From positions 2,108,001 through 2,172,000 of the forward strand of contig JAAHII010000001.1 in assembly GCA_010671905.1 (NCBI GenBank): a stretch of DNA of 64,000 bases, read 5' to 3'. The translations under genes were made by a program, and so were the position numbers. Shown in pieces: positions 28,269 through 37,611 of the stretch. Numbering within the stretch: the first letter of the stretch is position 1; every line of letters starts with the position of its first letter. Source of the stretch: Leptolyngbya sp. SIOISBB. Its GTDB lineage: Bacteria > Cyanobacteriota > Cyanobacteriia > Phormidesmidales > Phormidesmidaceae. The notes beneath the pieces are model-generated. The model made no database searches, was not told where the DNA came from, and saw only the letters and a list, made by a program, of their open reading frames with translations.

Positions 28269-29542
28269 CCCCATCCCCTTCATCCACTCAACCCATGCTG
28301 GAACTGCTGCCTCTGCACGGAGCCATCGTGACTCAGCAGCCCATGACCTTAGATGTGCTGGTGCGCATCACCCCACCCGCCTTGCCGATCGCCCCGGAGC
28401 GATCACCGCTCAACCTCAGCCTCGTGATTGATCGTTCCGGCTCAATGCGCCGGGAAAAAATTCAACAGGCACAGGAAGCCGCCTGCTTTGCGATGGAAAA
28501 TTTACTGCCCAGCGATCGCCTCAGCGTCGTGCTGTTTGGCAATGAGGCGAAAACCCTGATTCCCAGCACGTTTGCGACGGATAAGCAGCCCCTACTAGCC
28601 AAAATCCGACAAGTACAGGCGCGGGGTTCTACGGCCTTGCATGCGGGGTGGGTCGAGGGAGGCACACAGGTCAGCCAGTACCTCAATTCCGATCAGCTCA
28701 ATCGCGTCATCTTGTTTTCGGACGGCCAAGCCAATGTAGGGGAGACCCGTCCTGATGCGATCGCCAATGACGTTCATGGTTTAGCTCAACATGGGGTGAG
28801 CACGACCACTCTGGGTATCGGTCAGGGCTATAACGAAGATTTGCTCGTGGCGATGGCCAATAGCGGGGATGGCAACTTCTTTCATATTGAGTCAGCGGAG
28901 CAACTAGCCGACATCTTTGAAACGGAACTGTCAGGGCTCGCTGCGACAATTGGGCAGCGCGTCAGCCTGGGCATTGAACCCCAAAACGGTGTCAAAGTGC
29001 TGGATGTGCTGAATGATTTTGAATTGACCGACACCCAGCGCTACAAGCTGCCAAATTTGGTCATCGGCTCACCCATCAACGTCGTGGTGCGGCTACAGGT
29101 GCCCGCCCTGACACGATCGACTGAACTATTTAAGGTGCGGCTCGCTTGGGACGATCGCCAGCAACCCCAGCGTCAGACGCTCCATGCGGATCTCCTGCTG
29201 CCCTTAGTTAACACGGCTCAGTTTAGCGACTTTCCTGCTGATGAAACGGTGCAGCAACAGGTCGCATTACTGATGGCAGCACGGGCTCGCAAAGAGGCCA
29301 TTGCCTTTGCTGATCGAGGCGATATGCGCGGCGCTCAACAGTCCTTAAGTGTCGCTAGGGCAGCCTTCTCAACGTTTGCCCCCTCCCCTGCCCTCAGCGC
29401 TGAGCAAGCCGCCCTGCAAGATTTAGAACTGGATTACGCTGCCGGGCGGTCGGCCAGTGCTCGCAAAAAAGCCCTATCTCAGGAGTACAACTTACGCCGT
29501 AGCGGCAAGTCAAACCCCCGCCGCTCGATGAAACACGATTAA
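28265..29542 (+). CDS. VWA-domain protein
   Basis: This 425-residue protein has a strong ribosome-binding site (GGAGG) just upstream. A von Willebrand factor A domain occupies about 40-215, with a complete MIDAS motif (LVIDRSGSM, a later Thr at GSTALHAGW and an Asp at LFSDGQANVGE). A beta-sandwich-like region follows and then a helical C-terminal part with a basic tail. It resembles the YfbK/TerF-type soluble VWA proteins that scaffold protein interactions through a metal ion. There is no signal peptide or membrane anchor. Coupled to the MerR-type gene. A MoxR-type ATPase partner is not seen. Confidence 0.85.
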   Translation: MTPSPSSTQPMLELLPLHGAIVTQQPMTLDVLVRITPPALPIAPERSPLNLSLVIDRSGSMRREKIQQAQEAACFAMENLLPSDRLSVVLFGNEAKTLIPSTFATDKQPLLAKIRQVQARGSTALHAGWVEGGTQVSQYLNSDQLNRVILFSDGQANVGETRPDAIANDVHGLAQHGVSTTTLGIGQGYNEDLLVAMANSGDGNFFHIESAEQLADIFETELSGLAATIGQRVSLGIEPQNGVKVLDVLNDFELTDTQRYKLPNLVIGSPINVVVRLQVPALTRSTELFKVRLAWDDRQQPQRQTLHADLLLPLVNTAQFSDFPADETVQQQVALLMAARARKEAIAFADRGDMRGAQQSLSVARAAFSTFAPSPALSAEQAALQDLELDYAAGRSASARKKALSQEYNLRRSGKSNPRRSMKHD

Positions 29543-29589
29543 ACCCGATCGCGACTGGGGCGATTGCCGATTCCGGGTACCGAAGAAAA

Positions 29590-30627
29590 ATGCCACAATC
29601 GGTGAACATGGACACCCTTGTTGAGCGCGATCGCCCCATGAGTTTTATCCACCTTCCCAAATCTTGGCAGCTGCCCGAGAGTCGTATTACGCCCGAGGCT
29701 GCTTACTGGAATCGTCGCAAGTTCATAAAAGGGATGGTGGGCATGGGCATCGGGGCCTCTGCCGTCTCGTTTGCCTCTTGCCAGCGACCCAACGCCATGG
29801 ACCCAGAACTGCGCGAAACTTTGGGGCAACCGCTGCACAGCTTTACTGCCAATCCCGATTTTAGCGATGCGGGACGCGCCATTACCGAGGAACAGTACGC
29901 GACTAGCTACAACAACTTCTATGAGTTTGGTGGCACCAAAAATATTTGGGCTGAGGCTCAAAACCTACCCACCGATCCGTGGACGCTGGCAGTCGGCGGC
30001 CTCGTCAACAATCCGCAGAAATATGACCTCGATGACCTGACCAAGCGCTTTCCCCTAGAGGAGCGGGTCTATCGCTTTCGCTGTGTCGAAGCCTGGGCCA
30101 TGGTGGTGCCCTGGTTAGGCTTTCCGATGAAGGCGCTGATGGATGATGTGGAACCGACCAGCAACGCTAGATACGTCAGTTTCACGTCTTTTTATGATCC
30201 TGAAATCACCACGGGTCCGTCTTGGGGGCTCGGTCGCGATCTGCCCTGGCCCTATGTCGAAGCGTTAACCATTGAGGAAATGGCGAACGAATTGGCCTTT
30301 TTTGCCGTCGGTCTGTATGGGCGCACGTTGCCTAAACAGAATGGGGCTCCCATTCGGATGGTGGTGCCTTGGAAATATGGCTTCAAAGGGGGCAAATCCA
30401 TTGTCAAAATTGAGTTCACGAGTGAACAACCAGCCACTTACTGGAATACGATTTCGCCCAATGAGTATGGATTTGAAGCCAATGTGAATCCTGACGTGCC
30501 GCATCCCCGCTGGTCGCAAAAGTCGGAGAAAATTGTGGGCACGAACACTAATCCCTTTGATTGGGAACGACAGGAGACTATCATCTACAACGGCTACGGC
30601 GACTATGTGGCCGACTTGTACGCATAA
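29590..30627 (+). CDS. msrP: MsrP-like (YedY) molybdopterin methionine-sulfoxide reductase subunit
   Basis: This 345-residue protein has a twin-arginine-type leader (NRRKFIKGMVGMGIGASAVS, about 37-56). The sulfite-oxidase-fold domain carries YRFRCVEAWAMVVPW, with the molybdenum-coordinating Cys, and further family blocks (SWGLGRDLPWPYVEAL, VPWKYGFKGGKSIVKI). MsrP repairs oxidised methionines in periplasmic proteins, usually with the heme membrane protein MsrQ as electron donor. MsrQ is not next to it here. Start choice is uncertain: ATG 29590, or the second Met (29608) or third (29638). Confidence 0.9.
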   Translation: MPQSVNMDTLVERDRPMSFIHLPKSWQLPESRITPEAAYWNRRKFIKGMVGMGIGASAVSFASCQRPNAMDPELRETLGQPLHSFTANPDFSDAGRAITEEQYATSYNNFYEFGGTKNIWAEAQNLPTDPWTLAVGGLVNNPQKYDLDDLTKRFPLEERVYRFRCVEAWAMVVPWLGFPMKALMDDVEPTSNARYVSFTSFYDPEITTGPSWGLGRDLPWPYVEALTIEEMANELAFFAVGLYGRTLPKQNGAPIRMVVPWKYGFKGGKSIVKIEFTSEQPATYWNTISPNEYGFEANVNPDVPHPRWSQKSEKIVGTNTNPFDWERQETIIYNGYGDYVADLYA

Positions 30628-30645
30628 AAGGGACTGTTTATCGGC

Positions 30646-31302
30646 ATGGCATCGGCGGTGACGGAGTTACTAGTCGCGTTAAGAGCGTGGCAAAAGGCGG
30701 TCAAGCAATTGAAACACCAAGGCAAACCGCCGGAGGAACGGCAGCAGCAGTTGCAAGTGGCGGAGCAGCAGGTGTTAGTGCAATTAGCGAAGAAGCCTGT
30801 TGAGGCCGAGATTGACGACTTGATTCAGACCGCAGCAGCAGCGGCGACAACTGCGGAGTTGAGATCGCTTTTGCGCCAAGATCCAGCCCCTTTTTTATCG
30901 GCTGAACTCGGCTCGATTCATCCCATGGGAGTCAGCCACAATACTTTCAATCAAGTCATTACTGAATATCTCAAAACTGCCGAAGCTGAACGTCCGCTGG
31001 ACGGCAGTCAGCAGATCCTCCAAATCTTTACCGCTCTCAATGAGGCCGTGTTGGCAGAGCATCAAGCCACGATCGCCCTCAGTCGGAAGCCTAAAAAGCA
31101 ACGACGGCGCGATCTCTCTTTAGGCACGCTACAAACGGCGATCGGTATTGGCTTGGTGGCCGGCAACACCCAGATGGACTTCACCATTGCTAACTCTTCC
31201 TATATTTTGGGCGGCAATGCCCTTCTAACCGCCCTCCAAAATTTTGTCGGTCGCTTAGAAGAGGGGGTAGACAATAAACCTGTTCACAAGAGTGGCCGAT
31301 AA
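30646..31302 (+). CDS. Hypothetical protein, possibly membrane-associated
   Basis: This 218-residue protein is 18 bases downstream of msrP on the same strand. The first half is a charged, glutamine-rich helical region (KQLKHQGKPPEERQQQLQVA). The second half has a basic patch (RKPKKQRRRDLSLG) followed by weakly hydrophobic segments. I do not recognise a family. The close spacing suggests co-transcription with msrP, and the stop overlaps a following ATG (TAATG at 31300). Confidence 0.55.
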   Translation: MASAVTELLVALRAWQKAVKQLKHQGKPPEERQQQLQVAEQQVLVQLAKKPVEAEIDDLIQTAAAAATTAELRSLLRQDPAPFLSAELGSIHPMGVSHNTFNQVITEYLKTAEAERPLDGSQQILQIFTALNEAVLAEHQATIALSRKPKKQRRRDLSLGTLQTAIGIGLVAGNTQMDFTIANSSYILGGNALLTALQNFVGRLEEGVDNKPVHKSGR

Positions 31303-31386
31303 TGCGGGGGCGATCGCTGAGCCAGGCTGAGCAACGTTGGGAGTCCACATCGTTTTCAACGGTTTTCCTGGAAGCTGCAGCTCCAC

Positions 31387-31737
31387 TTGGGGCCATGTTT
31401 ACTGTTGCCCCTGCTCTATCTCCATACCGCAGTGATTAGAGGGGGCGGCGGCTTTCAAGTGCGGTTTGTCTATAAACCACTCCATGGAGCCAACCCGTTT
31501 TATCGCCCCAGCTTTGGGGAAGAGGGCGACTGGGTCCGGCTCGCCGAGAGTCCAAATCCTCCGTGGTGGATTACGGGCGACTATCGACTGCTCATGATGC
31601 GGTCTGCAGAAGGGGGTGTGCCCTTAGAATTGCGATTGTATAGAACAGGCTACCGGGTCTTGCCGTGGCTTTGGGCTTGGGCAACTATGAGACTGCTCTG
31701 GCGATCGCGGCACCGTTTCCACTCGTTGCGCCGGTAA
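31387..31737 (+). CDS. Hypothetical short protein, start unsure
   Basis: This 116-codon frame has a hydrophobic opening, a glycine-rich turn (VIRGGGGFQVRFVY), a tryptophan-rich middle (NPPWWITGDYRLLMM) and a basic tail. The only in-frame start is TTG. An ATG at 31302, overlapping the preceding stop, would join this frame if one T were removed from the T4 run near 31357; that would fit the indel pattern of the window, but I cannot confirm the family. Confidence 0.35.
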   Translation: MGPCLLLPLLYLHTAVIRGGGGFQVRFVYKPLHGANPFYRPSFGEEGDWVRLAESPNPPWWITGDYRLLMMRSAEGGVPLELRLYRTGYRVLPWLWAWATMRLLWRSRHRFHSLRR

Positions 31738-31959
31738 AGGAGCTGCACCGAAATAACGTATAGCCGAATGCGGAGGTCGGAATGCGGAATTGAAATGCAT
31801 ACCAGACAGCGGTTTCAACTATCCAGGGCGAGCTGACCAAACTGCGGCTTGCTATCCCCAATAGGTCCAGTTTTGACCTCACCCAACCAACCAGGATCGA
31901 GAGTGGAGCAAGCGGAGTCGCAACTCGGCCTGCAGAGCGATTATTTTCCAGCCATTCCC

Positions 31960-32295
31960 TTATGGGTCGTGCTGAGATTTGCGAGGATTAGTCACCACTA
32001 GCTCAAAAATCCAATCGGGAATTTCTTTGATTTTTTCTGTCATGCGTCGCAGATCTTCGAAACCGTTGAGGGTTAAGCTTTCGCGAGTTCTAACTTCGAT
32101 CGCGATAACTTTGTCTGCGCCCTTAACAATCAGATCAAGCGGACATTTTGACAAAGGCTCTGGCAACTCGGCTGCTTGCGGGTACACAGTGACGTCGTAG
32201 CCCTCGTTGCGATATTCCCGAGCTAGGGTCAACACGCGACGATGTTCCAAACTGGATTGATGGTTGCGATAACTCATAGCGGTGACGATTGCCAA
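31960..32295 (-). CDS. REase_AHJR-like nuclease-fold protein
   Basis: This 111-residue protein opens as MSYRNHQSSLEHRRVLTLAR from the second possible start (32274). The core CPLDLIVKGADKVIAIEVRTRESL fits a small PD-(D/E)XK fold (Asp, then Glu-X-Arg in place of Glu-X-Lys), as in the AHJR group of Archaeal-Holliday-junction-resolvase-like proteins found in cyanobacteria. It lies seven bases after the RusA-like gene. It may process branched DNA, or be a degenerate nuclease fold; the missing Lys weakens a catalytic role. Confidence 0.6.
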   Translation of the reverse strand: MAIVTAMSYRNHQSSLEHRRVLTLAREYRNEGYDVTVYPQAAELPEPLSKCPLDLIVKGADKVIAIEVRTRESLTLNGFEDLRRMTEKIKEIPDWIFELVVTNPRKSQHDP

Positions 32296-32302
32296 GAATT
32301 CA

Positions 32303-32797
32303 CTAGCTTAAATCAGCTGGATCCGGAGCAACTTCTATCCTAACATGCACAAATTCTACCCCCTGAATAAAGCCTTCCGCCAGGATCGATGACATCCCCC
32401 GCACCCGAAAAGAGCCATTCAAATTTTTGCGCCGACTCACTATATCTGATGCTAAATAATCATGCTCAAAAATTATGCCCGCCAGGGCTGAGCGGACTGG
32501 CTTAATAATATTGTCGCTGTCGGGCACGCTGTCTTCTTTACCACTGGGGGCATCGAAATAATAAGTCAGCTTGAGACGAACGTAGTTGTCATAGGGCCGA
32601 TCGCTGTCCCACATCTGGCTAGCGACTTTTTGCACCAGGGCGATCCAAGCCTGAAGCTTTGCTTTGTCTTTGGTTTGAAAAGAAACTGGTCGACCCGGCA
32701 GGATGAATTCGAAAGGCAGCACAAGCTTAAACCGGAAAATACACCAACGCTGACAACAGGGAACCCCAGAAACCAGGAGTGCCATGGGCAACGGCAT
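32303..32797 (-). CDS. RusA-like Holliday-junction resolvase
   Basis: Up to 164 residues. The real start may be the GTG at 32722, giving VLPFEFILPGRPVSFQT as the opening, which is how RusA-like proteins usually begin. The catalytic block is PDSDNIIKPVRSAL, then IIFEHDYLASDIVSRRKN, matching the Asp-x-Asp-Asn and later Asp residues of RusA. RusA resolves four-way DNA junctions and is typical of prophages. It forms a two-gene operon with the AHJR-like gene. No other phage gene is nearby. Confidence 0.65.
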   Translation of the reverse strand: MPLPMALLVSGVPCCQRWCIFRFKLVLPFEFILPGRPVSFQTKDKAKLQAWIALVQKVASQMWDSDRPYDNYVRLKLTYYFDAPSGKEDSVPDSDNIIKPVRSALAGIIFEHDYLASDIVSRRKNLNGSFRVRGMSSILAEGFIQGVEFVHVRIEVAPDPADLS

Positions 32798-32995
32798 CGG
32801 TCACAACTATAGTAAATCTGTCCTGGTTAATCACTGATGACGGTGTGACGTGGCAAAAGGTGTCACGTTGCGACTGGTTTCATTACATGTCTGCAATCTG
32901 GACACGCTAGTTTGCCACGGCCTGTCACCGATATGGGATTGCCCCATTGGTTCACACCTTATGCTTGCGATCGCCTCGACTGCCGGTCTACTCAG

Positions 32996-33781
32996 TCAGC
33001 GGGATTCTCCTAGAAAATTCAAGTCTGGCTGATCAACGTCAATTTCGGCAGTGTAGCAGGTCCAGTCAGATCGAGACAGCGTTTTGCCGCAGACAACGGG
33101 TTGGCGATCGCTCTGGTATGCGACATAGTTAAACACCAATAACGGCATCCCCAGCGGCACGGCGAGATACTCGCTGAGTTCATAGGTGGCGGGCACACTT
33201 TCTAAACTGACTTTCGCGCCATTGAGGAGCACATTGCCCTTGACTAAGGTGCTGTACGTAAACCCTTGTTGGAGGTCTGCGGCCAGCGGTTCGGCGATCG
33301 CTTGGGGATAGTAGGTGATATCCAACGCGATCGGTGTGTCATTGGCGTAATAGATCTTTTCTTGCCAGTAAATCTGGGCTAGTGGCTGTGGGAGCTGTAA
33401 TTTGCGAGCGACTTCTGGAGAGGCTTTCGTGAGTTGAAATCGGAGTGATTGAACGCTGCCGACAAATCCTTGCTGTTTCAGGGCTGCGTCAAAATACATC
33501 AGCGGATTTGACATGGAAAAGCTGATTTTATGCTTCTCCGTGACAAAAATGCCTTTACCCTGCTGGGTTGTGACTAACCCTTGCTGGATCAGGTTCGTAA
33601 TCGCCTTACGTACCGTCGTCCGACTGACGCCAAAGATTGCACCCAAATCAAACTCACTGGGCAAGCGGCTTCCCGGTTCATATTCTCCCGCTTCGATTTT
33701 TTGCTTCAACTGTTCCGAAATCGCGACATGCAGAGGTTGCCTATCTGAAAGCTGTTCACTCGGAACCATAAAAAATGTCAT
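32996..33781 (-). CDS. GntR-family regulator with UTRA domain (HutC type)
   Basis: This 261-residue protein has a GntR winged helix (about 13-80: LHVAISEQLKQKIEAGEYEP, SRLPSEFDLGAIFGVSRTTV, GKGIFVTEKHK). A UTRA effector domain follows (about 95-245: IYYANDTPIALDITYYP, VPLGMPLLVFNYVAY). HutC-type regulators are usually repressors released by a small metabolite. It lies 500 bases downstream of, and on the same strand as, the sarcosine-oxidase-like gene, at the edge of the betaine block. It is the likely regulator of that block, with a candidate site at 38206-38241. Confidence 0.9.
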   Translation of the reverse strand: MTFFMVPSEQLSDRQPLHVAISEQLKQKIEAGEYEPGSRLPSEFDLGAIFGVSRTTVRKAITNLIQQGLVTTQQGKGIFVTEKHKISFSMSNPLMYFDAALKQQGFVGSVQSLRFQLTKASPEVARKLQLPQPLAQIYWQEKIYYANDTPIALDITYYPQAIAEPLAADLQQGFTYSTLVKGNVLLNGAKVSLESVPATYELSEYLAVPLGMPLLVFNYVAYQSDRQPVVCGKTLSRSDWTCYTAEIDVDQPDLNFLGESR

Positions 33782-34316
33782 CGTCTGGTGACTATCCCTG
33801 CCATCTTATCGAACATCGGAAGCCTCTTCGCGTTGCTGGTGATTCTGGAGTCCCGTGGCGAGTACGCCAAAAACACTATTTGCAATACTCACACCCCAGC
33901 ATCCTGAAGTCCTGATGGAGCGGGCAGGGCATGGTGTCAATTTGCCCCACACTCGCTCATTCCCCCATCTACTCACATTCACAGCTCCGTTTCGACAGTT
34001 AGCAGACCGCTTGCGTCAATGCTGAGCGCCCCCTTTTCTTGTGCCCGGAGGGCTTTCAGCCCCAAAGACTGGAGACTTTTGAGCCAATAGTAGGAACAGA
34101 CAGAACCTTCAAGAGCAGTTTCCCAGACATTGGGGGACGGAAGGGGCCTGATTTTATTCGTGCAAGAGGTCTAAGGCGCGTCATCAATTAATCTCAGAAA
34201 CCTTGGGGGCCAAGCATTTTCGCGCCTGCATTTATGCCATAGGCTAGAGGCTGTCGTTCCTTTGCTGCAAGGATGTGACTGCGACCGGATGCCAGCCCCT
34301 AGTGACTGGCCAATCC
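33782..34316. other. Intergenic gap
   Basis: 535 bases with no gene, strong hairpin or recognised repeat apart from a short GGAGGGCTTTCAGCCC stem near 34047. Promoter of the GntR gene is expected near 33800. Confidence 0.4.
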
Positions 34317-35474
34317 CTAGGCTGCGATTAGTTGAAATCGCGCCAGCTTAAACAAGCTCGTGTCATGAGGGGTGCTGCCCTGGACAGCTAAGTCAGCCAG
34401 CATTTTACCCATCAGCGTGGTGAATTTGAAGCCATGACCCGAGAAGCCAGCGCCGATCACCACGTGCGGATAGTGGGGATGCTGATCGACCACGAAATCT
34501 TTATCGGGGGTCAGGGTATACAGGCAGCGCCGGGTGTAAAGCAGCGGCCCCGCCGCGCCGGGCAGGTATTGGCTGGCCCAGTTACGGATGCGCTCGGTCC
34601 ACGCCTGACTGGGGGTGTAGTCCACTTCGCTGGGTTTATCCACGGTGTCCCAACCGTAAAAGGTGGTGACTTTGACGCCGATGCTGGGATCTTCGTGGGG
34701 AATACCGTAGGGCATTTCGCCGTAATCGCCATTCATATGAGCAAAGAAAACGGGGAATTTGCCAGGTTCAAAGTCGGCGGCATTTTGGGGCTGATAGAAG
34801 CCGAGCTGACAGGGCATGATTTTGAGCGGCAGGTCGATACCTTGTTCAGCAAGGAGACCTTTGGCCCAACTGCCGACCGTGAGCACGATGCGATCGCACC
34901 CATATGTTTCGGTGGCGGTCTGCACCTCCACGCCCTGTTCTGACGGCGTAATTTTGAGTACCGGCGTCTGATCAATCACTGTCGCACCCCTTGACTGAGC
35001 CAGGCGCACATGGGCCAAGACACAACGCGAGGTTTTGAGCAAACCGGCATCGGGGTTAAACAACCCTTCCATGCCGTCGTCGAGCGCAAATTGAGGATAC
35101 CGCTGAGCAATTTCGGCTTTGGAAAGGTGCTCGTACTCCAAGCGCGATTCATCCAAGCTGGCTTTCATGCGCTGGAAGGTTGCGGTTTCGGGAAAGCCGA
35201 AGTCGAGGCCACCGGTCTTCACATAAAGTTTTTCGCCCGCTTCTTCTTGCAGGGCAAACCATAGTGGATAAGCATCCCGCATCAGATTGACATAGATGGG
35301 ATTGTCGTAGGTGTAGCGAATGACCCGCGACTGACCATAGGAACTGCCGTTTTGGTGGTCTAGCTCAAACTGCTCTAACAGCAGGACTTTTTGTCCGGCC
35401 TTGGCCAGATAGTAAGCTGCGGCACTACCGACGCCGCCAGCCCCCACCACGATGACATCAAACTGCTTCACCAT
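34317..35474 (-). CDS. Sarcosine oxidase / N-methyl amino acid oxidase (SolA/MSOX type)
   Basis: About 385 residues from ATG 35474, with AGGAG about 11 bases upstream. The N-terminal FAD fold is DVIVVGAGGVGSAAAYYLA; RVIRYTYDNPIYVNLM matches the family arginine region; the C-terminal TRRCLYTLTPDKDFVVDQ holds the Cys that links FAD covalently in monomeric sarcosine oxidases, then GAGFSGHGFKFTTLMG. It oxidises sarcosine (or another N-methyl amino acid) to glycine and formaldehyde with release of hydrogen peroxide. In this locus the last demethylation of betaine is the obvious role. It is the closest of the cluster to the GntR gene. Confidence 0.88.
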   Translation of the reverse strand: MVKQFDVIVVGAGGVGSAAAYYLAKAGQKVLLLEQFELDHQNGSSYGQSRVIRYTYDNPIYVNLMRDAYPLWFALQEEAGEKLYVKTGGLDFGFPETATFQRMKASLDESRLEYEHLSKAEIAQRYPQFALDDGMEGLFNPDAGLLKTSRCVLAHVRLAQSRGATVIDQTPVLKITPSEQGVEVQTATETYGCDRIVLTVGSWAKGLLAEQGIDLPLKIMPCQLGFYQPQNAADFEPGKFPVFFAHMNGDYGEMPYGIPHEDPSIGVKVTTFYGWDTVDKPSEVDYTPSQAWTERIRNWASQYLPGAAGPLLYTRRCLYTLTPDKDFVVDQHPHYPHVVIGAGFSGHGFKFTTLMGKMLADLAVQGSTPHDTSLFKLARFQLIAA

Positions 35475-35937
35475 TTCAAACCAAACTCCTAGCGAAAAGT
35501 CAGGGGCATATTCAGAATTTTGCAACCGTCAGGCGATGAACCATGGTCCGTCGCTGCTGCAAGGCTTGATAGAGTTTGCTCAGAATGGTTGCGCGGTTTT
35601 GGGAAAAGGGTTAGCGATCGCCTCACGCAAATTTGACCGAATGCTTGTATGGCTGAAAGTTCAACCTGAAAATGTCAGTCTCGCTAAGGAGACGTCATCA
35701 ATGTCTGTGTTTAGTATCCAGCGGCTATCGATCCCCCTCAATCCCCCTTGAAAAGGGGGACGCCTCAGCCCGTGAATTGATAGCCCCTTTCTTCTAGCGA
35801 AGCCTTAGCGCAGCCATACCCGCAGGGTTATTGCCCGCAGGGCTTTAGGGGGCGGCGACAGCGGGGGATCCGACGAGCGCGTTACAGATCCTCATCAAGG
35901 GATGACGCCTCCTTAAGAGCCGTAAAGCAAATCCTTC
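35475..35937. repeat. Intergenic region with dispersed repeats
   Basis: TCCCCCTTGAAAAGGGGGA (35743-35761) is a near-perfect hairpin of a dispersed cyanobacterial repeat. It is followed by a second known-type stretch (GCGCAGCCATACCCGCAGGG near 35810). No gene is supported. Confidence 0.6.
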
Positions 35938-37611
35938 CTAGGAAACGATCGCTTTTTCGGCAGCGTCAGACTCTTGCAGCACCTTTTTCACATGCACGAC
36001 ATCATGCTCGTACCGCAGTCCTTTGTAGATGCTGTAGCACATGATCAACAGCACAATCGCAAAGGGAAAGCCTGTGGCGATCGAAGCCGTCTGTAAAGCG
36101 CCTAGACCGCCGCCTAACAGCAGGGCTGCCGCCACGACACCTTCCATCACCGCCCAAAAGACCCGCTGCGGCACCGGCGATTCGAGCTTGCCGCCCGAGG
36201 TCAAGCTATCTACGACCAGTGAACCCGAGTCAGAAGAGGTGACAAAGAAGACCACCACCAACACAATGCCCACAAAGGACGTAATGCCCGTGAGCGGCAG
36301 TTGCTGCAACATGACAAACAATGCCGTCGCTACGTTTTCGCCCACGGCAGTGCTAATCAAGCCCGCTGTAACTTCACTGAGTTCAAAGTTAAGGGCGGTA
36401 CCGCCAAAGACCGACATCCACAAAAAGGTCAGCATAGAAGGTAGCAGCAGCACTCCCAGAATGAATTCCCGCACGGTGCGACCCTTGGAAACGCGCGCAA
36501 TGAAGATGCCGACAAAGGGCGACCAAGAGACCCACCACCCCCAGTAGAAAACCGTCCAGCCATTTTGCCACTCACCCCCTGAGAATGTTTCCGTCCAAAA
36601 GCTTAGGGTGGGCAGCGAAGCGGCGTAATAGCCGACAGTTTCCACAAAGGAGTTGAGGATAAACAGGGTCGGGCCAACCAGCAGCACAAAGCCCATGAGC
36701 ACTGCTGCCAAAATCATGTTCAGCTCGCTCAAGCGGCGGACTCCATTGCCTAGGCCAGAGACCACAGATGCAGTAGCAAAGCCGGTAATAATGAAAATCA
36801 GACCCACCTGTATGGGAGTGCTAATTTCCAGTCCAAACAAGAAGTTGAAGCCCGCGTTGACCTGCTGGACGCCAAATCCTAAAGACGTGGCAAGACCGAA
36901 TAGCGTGGAAGCCACGGCCAAAATATCAATCACATTTCCCGGCCAGCCGTAGATCTTTTCACCCAGCAAAGGATAAAACACCGAGCGGATAGTCAGCGGC
37001 AGGCCCCAGTTAAAGGCGAAAAAGGCGAGCGATAAGCCCACCAGAGCGTAGATGCCCCAGGCATGCAAACCCCAATGGAAAAAAGTGATGCCCAAAGCCT
37101 GCTTGGCCGCATCGGCAGTATTGGGCTCGATCGCACCCAGCATTGCAGGCGGATCTTGAAAGTGAAAGATCGGTTCAGCCACGCTCCAAAACATCAGACC
37201 AATCCCCATCCCCGCGCTGATCAGCATCGCGACCCAAGCAAAGGTGGGAAATTCTGGTTTGGCATCGGGGCCACCGAGACGCACCTGACCCAACTTACTG
37301 AAGGCCAGAAAGATGGTGAAAATCAAGAAGAGAGACACGGAGAGGATGAAGAACCATCCCAAGGAACCCGCAATAAAGCCTTGGATCTCTCCAAAAGCCG
37401 TCTCGGCAGGTTCTTGAAAAATCAGGGTAAACACCACAAACAGCAAGATTAAACCCCCGGATACCAGGAAGACCTCGGGATGGAAGTCAAAGCCTTTACC
37501 GGTGATGTTGCGATCGCCAGGTCGGCGACTAATATGGCGCGTGGGAGCATGCTCGGGCATCACAAATGGATGCTCGTCATGCTCTCCATGCCCATTATTC
37601 TGAGTAGTCAT
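35938..37611 (-). CDS. BCCT-family betaine/choline transporter
   Basis: This 557-residue protein has a polar His-rich N-terminus and about 12 membrane segments. Signature parts are MFWSVAEPIFHFQDPP in the fourth region and the WGWWVSWSPFVGIFIARVSK tryptophan block with the RxSKGRT loop that follows, both typical of betaine-carnitine-choline transporters such as BetP and OpuD. Uptake is driven by Na+ or H+. The C-terminal tail is short (about 35 residues), so strong osmotic self-regulation as in BetP is less likely. It is divergent from the Rieske oxygenase gene over about 750 bases, and belongs to the same pathway. Confidence 0.95.
   Translation of the reverse strand: MTTQNNGHGEHDEHPFVMPEHAPTRHISRRPGDRNITGKGFDFHPEVFLVSGGLILLFVVFTLIFQEPAETAFGEIQGFIAGSLGWFFILSVSLFLIFTIFLAFSKLGQVRLGGPDAKPEFPTFAWVAMLISAGMGIGLMFWSVAEPIFHFQDPPAMLGAIEPNTADAAKQALGITFFHWGLHAWGIYALVGLSLAFFAFNWGLPLTIRSVFYPLLGEKIYGWPGNVIDILAVASTLFGLATSLGFGVQQVNAGFNFLFGLEISTPIQVGLIFIITGFATASVVSGLGNGVRRLSELNMILAAVLMGFVLLVGPTLFILNSFVETVGYYAASLPTLSFWTETFSGGEWQNGWTVFYWGWWVSWSPFVGIFIARVSKGRTVREFILGVLLLPSMLTFLWMSVFGGTALNFELSEVTAGLISTAVGENVATALFVMLQQLPLTGITSFVGIVLVVVFFVTSSDSGSLVVDSLTSGGKLESPVPQRVFWAVMEGVVAAALLLGGGLGALQTASIATGFPFAIVLLIMCYSIYKGLRYEHDVVHVKKVLQESDAAEKAIVS

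Noticed and set aside
36041-36547. 168-codon plus-strand frame inside the BCCT gene
   Set aside because: Low-complexity Thr/Pro/Ser composition typical of an antisense shadow.
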